Below, one piece after another: positions 15,514 through 24,100 of a stretch of 24,356 nt of DNA. Positions within the stretch are counted from its first letter, which is position 1. Every line of letters starts with the position of its first letter. Position numbers and translations under genes: made by a program. The stretch lies in contig DAIDIC010000179.1 of the NCBI GenBank assembly GCA_027459525.1, positions 1 to 24,356 on the forward strand, in the 5' to 3' direction. Below the pieces are notes generated by a model. The model did not search any database. It was not told the origin of the DNA and saw nothing but the letters and a program-made list of their open reading frames with translations. The stretch is from JAJYBV01 sp021812265 (GTDB lineage: Bacteria; Chloroflexota; Ktedonobacteria; Ktedonobacterales; JACDGC01).

Positions 15514-16827
15514 ATGACTATCGATTTATCGCGCTATCAGGCGGCGCTGGAAAAGGCGTCGGCAGTAGAAACACTGGGAACAGTGCGCAGCGCCATCGGC
15601 TTGGCGGTTGAAGCCTGCGGAGTGAAAGCCAGCATCGGCGATTATTGCCATGTTAAGGCAGCGGCAGATGAAGCGCCGATTTTAACTGAGGTAGTCGGGT
15701 TCCGCAATGACGCCATCTTGTTAATGCCCTTTGGTGTTTTACATGGCATTCGGCCCGGCGCCCATGTGCAGCGAATATCTTCCGGACAAACTATTCCCAT
15801 GGGACCGGCGCTGTTAGGAAGAGTGATCGATGCGCTCGGCGCGCCGATAGATGGGAAAGGCCCGTTAGTGGGCGCACAGCGCATTCCGTTGCAAAACGCC
15901 GCGCCGCTTCCGCTGGAACGTCCGCGTATCGCACACCCGCTTCCAACAGGAGTGCGTGTTTTAGACGCCGCGCTGACCGCAGGCAAAGGTCAGCGTATGG
16001 GTATATTTTCCGGCAGCGGTGTAGGGAAATCAACTCTTTTGGGGATGATTGCCCGCGGCGCACAGGCCGATATTATTGTAATTGGGTTAATCGGTGAACG
16101 GGGCAGGGAAGCGCAGGAATTTATTGAAAAAAATCTTGGAAAAGAAGGTCTTGCTCGTTCGGTTTTGGTCATCGCAACATCAGATCAACCGGCGGTTATG
16201 CGCCTGAAAGCTGCGTGGACAGCTACCGCAGTTGCCGAGGCCTACAGAGATTCTGGCAAACATGTGCTGCTGTTGCTCGATTCGTTAACACGTGTTGCCA
16301 TGGCGCAGCGCGAAATTGGTCTGGCAACCGGTGAGCCACCGGCGCTGCGGGGCTATACCCCTTCGGTGTTTGCGCTTATTCCACGGTTGATTGAACGCGC
16401 CGGAGCAGCGCCTTTGGGAGTTATTTCTGCGTTTTATACCGTTTTGGTTGAAGGTGACGATATGAATGAGCCAATTGCCGATACTGCTCGGGGTGTGTTA
16501 GATGGCCATATTGTGCTTTCACGCGCATTGGCGGCGGAAAACATCTTTCCTTCCATCGATATTTTGCATAGTATCAGCCGTGTTATGCCGGATATCACCG
16601 AGCCGCATCATATGCTGCTGGCGTCGCGGCTGCGCGATGCGCTGGCAACGTATGAAAAACATAAAGATTTGATAACTATCGGGGCCTATCAAATCGGCTC
16701 CAATCAAATTATCGATCGCGCAATTGCTTTACAGTCTCGAATTATTGCGTTCCAACGGCAAGAATTCAGTGTGCTTGAGCCGTTTGATCAATCAATAGAG
16801 CAGTTAGACGCAATTTTTCAATATTGA
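15514..16827 (+). CDS. fliI: Flagellum-specific export ATPase FliI
   Basis: A 437-residue F1-beta-like hexameric ATPase that energises flagellar type III export. Walker A GSGVGKST is at 167-174, catalytic Glu195 in IGERGRE, and Walker B VLLLLDSLTR with Asp256, followed by 'AQREIGLATGEPPALRGYTP', the diagnostic FliI/YscN block. The start at 15514 (MTIDLSRYQ) is preferred because AGAGGA lies nine bases upstream and the product begins as in relatives. An ATG at 15496 overlapping the fliH stop (TGATG) would add six residues and may give coupling. Confidence 0.97.
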   Translation: MTIDLSRYQAALEKASAVETLGTVRSAIGLAVEACGVKASIGDYCHVKAAADEAPILTEVVGFRNDAILLMPFGVLHGIRPGAHVQRISSGQTIPMGPALLGRVIDALGAPIDGKGPLVGAQRIPLQNAAPLPLERPRIAHPLPTGVRVLDAALTAGKGQRMGIFSGSGVGKSTLLGMIARGAQADIIVIGLIGERGREAQEFIEKNLGKEGLARSVLVIATSDQPAVMRLKAAWTATAVAEAYRDSGKHVLLLLDSLTRVAMAQREIGLATGEPPALRGYTPSVFALIPRLIERAGAAPLGVISAFYTVLVEGDDMNEPIADTARGVLDGHIVLSRALAAENIFPSIDILHSISRVMPDITEPHHMLLASRLRDALATYEKHKDLITIGAYQIGSNQIIDRAIALQSRIIAFQRQEFSVLEPFDQSIEQLDAIFQY

Positions 16828-16855
16828 TATTTTTGGGTTTTAGGAGGTTATTTTC

Positions 16856-17311
16856 ATGGCTAAACATTTTCCGTTAGACCACGTACTGTCTTATCGGCTG
16901 CAGATTGAAGAGCGCTTAAGGGTTGCTTATGCGCTTGAACAAATGCGCTTGGAAAATACGCAGAATCAGGAAAAATTAGCTGAACAAAAATTGCTGAACG
17001 CGCAAGTAAAACTGAATACGCTGAAATCGGCAGAAACAATAGATATTCCCGCCATTGTTGCCTCTCAATATGAAATTGAGCGAATACGGCGCGAAATTGT
17101 CGAAAAACAGCATTTGGTGCAGCAAGCACAATCTTCGGCTGATATTGCGCACGGCGAAAGTATCAAAGCCAGTCAAAAACGTTTAGCCATGGAACGGTTG
17201 AAATCTATGTTTACTCTGAACGCCCGAGTAGAGGAAGAACGCGCCGAAAATAATCGTTTAACCGAAATGGGGCTTATCACGTGGAGTCGCAGATCTCATC
17301 CCAACCTTTAA
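16856..17311 (+). CDS. fliJ: Flagellar export protein FliJ
   Basis: A 151-residue, almost wholly helical, charged protein with heptad-like periodicity from about residue 10 to 135. It begins 'FPLDHVLSYRLQIEERLRVA', the FliJ pattern (F-x-L-x-x-V-L-x-x-R-x-x-x-E-E), and has the usual length of about 150 residues. In known systems FliJ sits in the FliI hexamer like the gamma subunit of F1 and couples it to the export gate. The Shine-Dalgarno is a perfect AGGAGGT, 8 nt upstream. The call rests on the N-terminal pattern plus position directly after fliI. Confidence 0.9.
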   Translation: MAKHFPLDHVLSYRLQIEERLRVAYALEQMRLENTQNQEKLAEQKLLNAQVKLNTLKSAETIDIPAIVASQYEIERIRREIVEKQHLVQQAQSSADIAHGESIKASQKRLAMERLKSMFTLNARVEEERAENNRLTEMGLITWSRRSHPNL

Positions 17312-17343
17312 ATAGAACAGGCACATGAGAAAGGAGGTCTCAT

Positions 17344-17721
17344 ATGACATTAGCGCCAAGTTTATTTGACGCAACCATCAGTCAGTTAACATATGGGTTA
17401 AGTGGGCTGTCGCAGCGGCAGCAATTAATCTCAAATAATCTGGCTAATATTGATACGCCGGGGTATTTAACCCATGATATCGCCTTTGAACAGCAGCTGC
17501 TGCAGGTGATGAATAATCCCCTCAGCAATGCAGCAGCGCCGTCTGAACTGCCGCAGCCATACACAAGGAATGACTTGCAGGTGCGTAACGACGGAAATAA
17601 TGTGGATATTAACCAGCAGATGACGGAGTTAACCGGCACATCGGTTTCATATCAGGCGGAAGTGAATCTGATTAACTCAAAATTCACTATGCTGACAACC
17701 GCGTTAGCGCCAATCAATTAA
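17344..17721 (+). CDS. flgB: Flagellar basal-body rod protein FlgB
   Basis: A 125-residue proximal rod protein. 'QRQQLISNNLANIDTPGYLT' is the FlgB version of the rod signature (N-N-L-A-N-x-x-T-P-x-Y), followed by DIAFEQQLL. The C-terminal part has the FlgB pattern NDGNNVDINQQMTELTGTSVSYQAEVNLIN. Strong Shine-Dalgarno AAAGGAGGT. It lies between fliJ and fliK instead of ahead of flgC, an unusual order. Nothing suggests it is inactive. Confidence 0.95.
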   Translation: MTLAPSLFDATISQLTYGLSGLSQRQQLISNNLANIDTPGYLTHDIAFEQQLLQVMNNPLSNAAAPSELPQPYTRNDLQVRNDGNNVDINQQMTELTGTSVSYQAEVNLINSKFTMLTTALAPIN

Positions 17722-17739
17722 ATCAGAAAGGATACTCTG

Positions 17740-19209
17740 ATGATTATTATTCCTGCTGCGCTGCCGCCGGATACGGCGCAAAATTATCACCCGGCGGCCT
17801 CGCAAGATACTGTAGAGGGATTTCCGTTTTCTGATGCGTTGCGGGATATCAGCGCTAACCAAACGCCAAATAATATTCACGCAGATTCACAAGAGCCTGC
17901 GCTGCGCCTGAAAACCAAATTGGCTCATTTTGAACAAACCGTTTCAGCCGCCGAAAAATCTGGGCAGCCAAAAACGAGTAAAAAGCGCGAAACACATACA
18001 GAGAAAGCGCCGCATATCCATCATGAGCAAATTGCTGTGGTGAAACAAACCACACGAACACCGACCAACAATTCTGGCATAGATATTGTGCTTACGCCGC
18101 AGTTCGCGCCGCAGAGCAATGTTGTTTCATCTGTTCACTCATCAGGCAATACACCGCAGAGCAGCGCTTTGACGGCTATACCGGAAAATTTGTCCGCCAG
18201 CCGACATACAAACGAAGCAACACCGCCTGTGTTAAAATTGCCGGAAAATTTACCCGCCAACCAGCATATTGCTGAAACAGCGCAAGCAACACAGGAAACC
18301 ATTGCGCCGCTGAAACTACCGGAAGAGTTGCCCGCCAACCAACACATCGTCGCCAAGAATGCGCCAACAACGCTAAAACCTTCAGCGACGTTATTAGAAA
18401 ACCACAGCGCCACACTAACGGCGCCGAAAATTCCCGTTGCGTTTGGCGCAACTGCGTCAGAAGCTTTATCTGCCAATAAGCCTTTTGCGCAAACATTGAC
18501 TGAGGTTGCTCAATCTGCGAACACCACTAAACAGGGAGGATCTTCTGCCACAAAATCGGGATCGCTGAATATTGCAGAAAACATCAATATACAATTTCCG
18601 GCCGGCGGATCATTGACCGCAAATGAAACCAACATGTCTGGTCAGTCATCAGGTAACTCTGAACAACGTAAATCAGAAACAGGGAGGTTTATTTCTGTAC
18701 ACACAAGCGGCGCTTCATCAGTGTTTACTGTTCAGCAGAGCAGTGAGAAGACGGGCGGCGCACAAACTGTAGCGCTGCAAGCTTTGCCCGAAATGATGAT
18801 GACGCGCGCCGCTGCCTTGAAAAATGGAACAGAAACCGAAATGCGGGTAAAAATATCTCCGCCCGATTTAGGTTTGGTGCATGTAACGCTGCGAAAAGAC
18901 GCGCAAGGAACGCTTATCGCTGCGATAGCCGCGCCATCGGCAGCCGCCGGAGTAATTTCGGCGCACACGCAAGCAATTCGCGACGCTATGGCGCCATATA
19001 GCGCGCATACACCACAAGTGCATGTTTCGGCGCAAAACACAGATGGCGCCGGCGGTAACACATCTTTTGGAGGAAATCGGTCTGAAAAGCAGTTTTCACA
19101 AACCAATCAAAATCATGCCATACCTGAATTCTCAGGTACCCAAGCGGATAGTCCGCTTCCGCGCGCGCGCAATGCGCGAATATATGCAGCAATTGATTAC
19201 GACGCATAA
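17740..19209 (+). CDS. fliK: Flagellar hook-length control protein FliK
   Basis: A 489-residue secreted molecular ruler. The first about 350 residues are low-complexity, rich in Ala, Thr, Ser, Asn and Gln, as usual for FliK. They include three related units around LPENLPANQH (codons near 18181, 18241 and 18319). The C-terminal Flg_hook domain at about 365-430 carries the family core 'MRVKISPPDLGLVHVTLRKD' (x-L-x-P-x-x-L-G-x-V-x-V), which interacts with the export gate to switch substrate specificity. AAAGGAT lies just upstream. Position between flgB and flgD supports the call. Confidence 0.93.
   Translation: MIIIPAALPPDTAQNYHPAASQDTVEGFPFSDALRDISANQTPNNIHADSQEPALRLKTKLAHFEQTVSAAEKSGQPKTSKKRETHTEKAPHIHHEQIAVVKQTTRTPTNNSGIDIVLTPQFAPQSNVVSSVHSSGNTPQSSALTAIPENLSASRHTNEATPPVLKLPENLPANQHIAETAQATQETIAPLKLPEELPANQHIVAKNAPTTLKPSATLLENHSATLTAPKIPVAFGATASEALSANKPFAQTLTEVAQSANTTKQGGSSATKSGSLNIAENINIQFPAGGSLTANETNMSGQSSGNSEQRKSETGRFISVHTSGASSVFTVQQSSEKTGGAQTVALQALPEMMMTRAAALKNGTETEMRVKISPPDLGLVHVTLRKDAQGTLIAAIAAPSAAAGVISAHTQAIRDAMAPYSAHTPQVHVSAQNTDGAGGNTSFGGNRSEKQFSQTNQNHAIPEFSGTQADSPLPRARNARIYAAIDYDA
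18181..18340 (+). repeat. Imperfect tandem repeats within fliK
   Basis: Units beginning CCGGAAAATTTGTCCGCC (18181), CCGGAAAATTTACCCGCC (18241) and CCGGAAGAGTTGCCCGCC (18319) encode PENLSASRH, PENLPANQH and PEELPANQH. The spacing is 60 and 78 bp, always in frame. Confidence 0.7.
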
Positions 19210-19221
19210 AGGAGTGGCGTT

Positions 19222-19821
19222 ATGAGTTCACCCATAAGTTCAAGCACAGGGTCTTCATCGTCCACCACAAATACCAATGGACAAATGATGTCACAGCTCA
19301 TCAGTAATAATCAGCTGGGCATCAATACATTTTTGCAAATTCTGGTTGCGGAAATGCAAAATCAAGACCCTACACAGCCAATGGATAGCTCGCAAATGGT
19401 AACCCAATTAGCGCAGCTGAACCAAACAGAATTTTCTCAGCAACTGATGCTGACTCAGCAGCAAAATTACGCCAGTAATCTTATTGGCAAAACCGTTTCG
19501 GGTTCCATAAACGCCCAAACAGTTACCGGACAAGTAACCGGGGTTTCGGTAAACGGATCTACCATCAATGTTATTGTCAATGGACAGGCCATGAATGTGG
19601 CGGATGTAACCGGCATCGATTCCGGAGCCACAACAGCCAGCGCTTCGGGGACATCCGGCAGCAGCGCAGGAACATCCGGCACAGATGGCTCGACAAATTC
19701 ATCATCCGGTTCAACCACAAATTCCGGCGGAACATCTACAGGGTCAACACAAACTACTGCGTCACAAACAAACGCTCCGACATCATCGGGCGCGGCGCAA
19801 ATTAACGGAGGAAACGCATGA
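19222..19821 (+). CDS. flgD: Flagellar hook assembly (cap) protein FlgD, short form
   Basis: A 199-residue hook-cap protein. The conserved N-terminal region is complete: 'LGINTFLQILVAEMQNQDPT' and QPMDSSQMVTQLAQLNQTE (family F-L-x-L-L-x-x-Q-L-x-x-Q-D-P). From about residue 95 there is a short beta-rich stretch (GKTVSGSINAQTVTGQVTGVSVNGSTINVIVNG), then from about 135 a Ser/Thr/Gly-rich tail with no recognisable FlgD C-terminal Ig/Tudor domains. AGGAG precedes the ATG. The stop overlaps the flgE start by four bases (ATGA), implying coupling. Confidence 0.94.
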   Translation: MSSPISSSTGSSSSTTNTNGQMMSQLISNNQLGINTFLQILVAEMQNQDPTQPMDSSQMVTQLAQLNQTEFSQQLMLTQQQNYASNLIGKTVSGSINAQTVTGQVTGVSVNGSTINVIVNGQAMNVADVTGIDSGATTASASGTSGSSAGTSGTDGSTNSSSGSTTNSGGTSTGSTQTTASQTNAPTSSGAAQINGGNA

Positions 19822-21080
19822 TTGGATCTCTTTTTACCGCAATTACCGGACTGCAAGGATTTCAGCAGATGATGAATGTTGTTGCAAACAACATTGCCAA
19901 CGCAGACACGATTGGCTTTAAATCATCAAACACCGTATTTGACACTATGCTCAGCCAAACAATCCGCGGAGCCGGCGCTCCCACAGCAGCCAACGGCGGC
20001 ACAGATCCCAATCAAGTTGGCCTAGGTGTTGAAGTGTCACAGGTATCACCGATTTTTTCGCAAGGCGGCGCAGAAACAACCGGAAATCCTACTGATATTA
20101 TGATTCAGGGCAACGGCATGTTTGTGTTACAAAGCAACAACGGCCTGTATTATACACGCAACGGAGCATTTAATTTAGACGCGAATGGCGCGTTAGTCAG
20201 CCCATCAACGGGTATGGCGGTTTTAGGCTATCAGGCGCAAGGAAATCCGCCGACCATAAATACAAACGCGCCATTGGCTCCTATTACTATTCCCAGCACA
20301 TATTCCAGCTATAGTATTGCGCCAGATGGCGCAGTAACCGGCGTTAGCAGCAGCGGCACAACAACCACTTTGGGGCAGCTTGCATTGGCGCAGTTTCCCA
20401 ACCCCACCGGCTTACAAGCGATAGGCAATAGCTTATATATTCCCACGTTAAACTCCGGCGTTTCAAATATCAGCAGCGCTACAGCAATTAATTTTGGCGG
20501 CGGCACAGCAGTAACCCTTATTTCCGCCGGCAACAGCGGAGTAAATTCACCGTCGATGACATTCCCATCAACAATGTCAATTCCTGCGGCGATGACAACT
20601 ACGGCGACTACGATTGCCGGCGCGTTGAATACGGGCACACTGCCTTATTCCTATCCGGTTACCAGCGCAACCCTTTCTTTCACTATGGGAACCGGCGGCC
20701 TTTCAGGCACACCAACCATAACAGTAAACGGCGTTTCCGTTCCGGTAACCAGTTCGTCGCTTGCTGCCGGTGTATACACCTTTACTACGGCAAACGGCGC
20801 GCTGACCTTAACGCTGCCGAGCGGTGTTTCACTGGCTCCGGCTACGGGCACGCAAACATTTACCATGAACCTTGGCGGATCTGTCGGCGCAACCGGCGCT
20901 CCGGGCACCAACGGAATCGGCACCGTTACCTCCGGCGCGTTGGAAATGTCTAACGTAGATTTAAGCCGTGAGTTTTCCAATATGATTATTGCAGAGCGCG
21001 GCTTTGAAGCAAACTCTAAAACGATTACCACTTCCGACAGTATTTTAAATACATTAGTCAGCATGAAGCAATTGCCATAG
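19818..21080 (+). CDS. flgE: Flagellar hook protein FlgE (flgE/F/G family)
   Basis: A 420-residue axial protein. The N-terminus 'SLFTAITGLQGFQQMMNVVA' with NNIANADTIGFKSS is the hook/rod signature. 'GNGMFVLQSNNGLYYTRNGAFNLDANGALV' is the D1 core, and the C-terminus 'GALEMSNVDLSREFSNMI', RGFEANSKTI, then LNTLVSMK is the family ending. Position after flgD supports FlgE over FlgF or FlgG. The insert of about 150 residues (about 213-360, Thr/Ser/Gly/Ala-rich, beta-like) lies after NSLYIPTLNSG, immediately before the C-terminal core, not between the N-terminal D1 strands where hook domains usually expand. Last gene of the operon here, followed by a terminator hairpin. Confidence 0.93.
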   Translation: MIGSLFTAITGLQGFQQMMNVVANNIANADTIGFKSSNTVFDTMLSQTIRGAGAPTAANGGTDPNQVGLGVEVSQVSPIFSQGGAETTGNPTDIMIQGNGMFVLQSNNGLYYTRNGAFNLDANGALVSPSTGMAVLGYQAQGNPPTINTNAPLAPITIPSTYSSYSIAPDGAVTGVSSSGTTTTLGQLALAQFPNPTGLQAIGNSLYIPTLNSGVSNISSATAINFGGGTAVTLISAGNSGVNSPSMTFPSTMSIPAAMTTTATTIAGALNTGTLPYSYPVTSATLSFTMGTGGLSGTPTITVNGVSVPVTSSSLAAGVYTFTTANGALTLTLPSGVSLAPATGTQTFTMNLGGSVGATGAPGTNGIGTVTSGALEMSNVDLSREFSNMIIAERGFEANSKTITTSDSILNTLVSMKQLP

Positions 21081-21107
21081 TTCGCCACTAAAGGCATTCT
21101 TCTGCAT

Positions 21108-21144
21108 AAAAAAACAGAGTCCGGAAAGATTTTTCCGGACTCTG
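21108..21144. terminator. Shared bidirectional terminator between flgE and the surface-repeat gene
   Basis: A perfect 13-bp stem CAGAGTCCGGAAA (21115-21127) with TTTCCGGACTCTG (21132-21144), loop GATT. Seven A residues at 21108-21114 give a U7 tract for minus-strand transcripts, so termination is strongest for the minus gene; the plus side has only a weak T stretch (GTTTATT). Confidence 0.88.
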
Positions 21145-21167
21145 CTGGCGTTTATTGCGGCAAAAAT

Positions 21168-24100
21168 TTATTTTACGGTGAAACTAAACAGTGTTCCATC
21201 ATAATTTGTCGCATAAACAACATTGTTTACTACTGCCGGAGCGCCATAAAACAGAGAATATGCGGTAGATGTATCAATATACTGATACAATAACGCGCCA
21301 TTTGCGGCGTTTATGGCTACTAGCGAATTTCCCACACCGGTAAACAACACACCCTTAACGGCAGATACAGCAGACAATATATATCCCTGGAAGAAATACG
21401 TTCTCCAGATAATTGCTCCTGTCGCCGGATTCACCGCCATCAGATTACTGCTGTATGTAACCCCGTTTACAGTAACTTGTCCGGCGGCAATATATAACGT
21501 ATTGCCGTCAAATACACTGGGCGATATAGTTCCGTTGCCGCAATCGGGACAATCTCCGCCAATTGCCACCTGAGTACTCCAAATGGGGCCGGCGGTAATA
21601 TTGGTTCGATCGAATGTGTAATACAAACCGTTTTTATTGCCCACACCAACTAACTGCCGCACTACGCCATTAATGGTGGCAGTGAACAACGTTGGCGTAG
21701 AGCCAAAATCACTATCTCCCGTTGCCGTAGAGGGCATTATTTGCCAAGACCCCACAGCTGTCATATTAGTTGTATTGATAGCTACTACTGCTTGGGCATA
21801 TGGCTCATCGGTGCAGGGTCCCGTCCCCAGATTTTGATTGCCGGTAGCAATATACATAATTCCGGTTGCGGTGTCAATAGCGGGTGATCCCCACAGTCCG
21901 CCGCCGGTGCACGTTGCAGGAACAATATCAAACACGGATTGAATAGTTCCCGTATTTATATCTAGCTTATCAAGCATACCTTGGCTGTCGGGGCAATCTC
22001 CGAATGAAGAGATTCCAATAAATACGCTGCCATTATATACGGCAGGAGAATCCCATATAAAGTTTGCCGGTGGGGGAGCTATCATTGTTTTCCAAAGAAT
22101 AGCGCCGGTGCTGGCGTTCAACGCATAAAAATTGCCATCTCCACCGCCAACAAATATTGCCGCAGTTCCATTAACAGAGCCGTATGTTGCGGTTCCGGCA
22201 ATGCCTGCTGATGGCGGCGCGCATGTTGAAACCGTTAATACGCCTAAGTTTTGCGTCCAAATATCCACGCCGGAAAGATTTGTGGCATGGAATACGCCAT
22301 CCCAGGTGCCCCAATATAACACATTGTTTACAACCAACGGTTGCACATTAGCGGCTCCGCCAGCTTTAGCTGCCCATTGCATTGCAATATTTGCAGAATC
22401 CGCAGAAGTAAATTGCGTTTCATTGGGAAAATAACTTGAACGTGTGTTGCCGCCAAGATAGGTTTGCAAAGATTGATTTGATGTGGCTGCAGGCACATTT
22501 GGCGTATTACCTTGAGACACAGCAAAAATATGCATACCACCGCCGGTAAGTGTTGTTGGCAGCGTTACTGTTGCTACTGTTTTACCGGAAGTTACAGGAA
22601 TATACGCCATAAACAAATACAACGCTAAGTATTGCGGCCCTGTTGCCGTATTTCTATAGGTCATATATGCCGCTATAGTGTTATCCGGCAAAATGGCGCT
22701 GGCGCCGCCGCCAATGGCCCAATCGGTAAATTCAAGGGTTGCAGTTTGTGTAGTGCCGTCGGTATAGGTGATTGTTACTGTTCCAGACGATTTGCCTCCT
22801 ACAGCGCCGCCTAAAAACGCCAGCTCGGAGCCAGAGCCGCTCACCGGAATCACTTGCCCTGCGGCAGACCAATTATCGTTGCTGCCGGCGGCTTCTTTCG
22901 GCCAGGCAAATGAAATTCCGTCTACTGTTAAGGAAGCGCCAGAATTGATTCCCGCAGCGCTTAAAGCATTGATAGAATAACTGCGGCCACCACCGTCGAA
23001 GTTGCCGACGGTCGTGTTTGTGTCTGGACTGGTTCCTTCACTGTTATACGCAGGTAAATTTGTCGGAGGAATATTTACCGTGCCTGACGCAATGGCAAAT
23101 ATATGCATGCCGCCGCCGGTTACCGTGGCTGGCAAGGTTACGCTGACAATAGTTTTGCCGGATGTCAGCGCGGCGTAAACCATAAACACATAGGTTTTCG
23201 TTTGATCCGCTCCTGTAGCCGTGTTGCGATATGGCAAGGTAACTGCCGTATAATCGCCGGTTGCGGGAGAAACAGAGCCGCCGTTCAGCGTCCAGTCACT
23301 CAATGTAACACTTACCTGCTGCGTGGTTCCGTCAGAATATGTAATCGTAATTGTTCCCGTAGACTGACCGCCGGCGGCTGCGCCCAACAACGCTACATCA
23401 GCGCCGGATCCGCTTACCGGAACTACTTGTCCGGCAGTGCGCCAGTTATCGTTGCTTCCGGCGGTTTCGGCCGGCCATGTGAAAGTAACGCCGTCAAAGG
23501 TATATGATGCGTTGGAATTTACTCCTGCGGCGCTTAAAGCAGTAGATGAATAACTGCGGCCACCACCGTCAAAGTTGCCGACGGTCGTGTTTGTGTCTGG
23601 GCTGGTTCCCTCGTTGTTATACGCAGGCAGCGTTGTTGATGGAATAGTTACCGTGCCGGCGGCAATAGTAAATATATGCATGCCGCCACCGGTTACTGTG
23701 GATGGCAGAGTTACACTGGCAATAGTTTTGCCGGATGTCAGCGCGGCGTAAACCATAAACACATAGGTTTTCGTTTTATCTGATCCCGTAGCCGTGTTGC
23801 GATATGGCAAAGTGACTGCCGTATAATCGCCGGTTGCAGGGGAAACAGAGCCGCCGTTCAGCGTCCAGTCACTCAATGTAACACTTACCTGCTGAGTGGT
23901 TCCGTCGGAATATTTGATAGTAATCGTTCCCGTAGACTGGCCGCCGGCGGCTGCGCCCAACAACGCTACATCAGCGCCGGAGCCGCTTACCGGAATCACT
24001 TGTCCGGCAGTGCGCCAGTTATCGTTACTGCCGGCGGTTTCGGCCGGCCAAGTGAAGGTAACGCCGTCAAAGGTGAACGCAGCATTGGAATTTACTCCCG

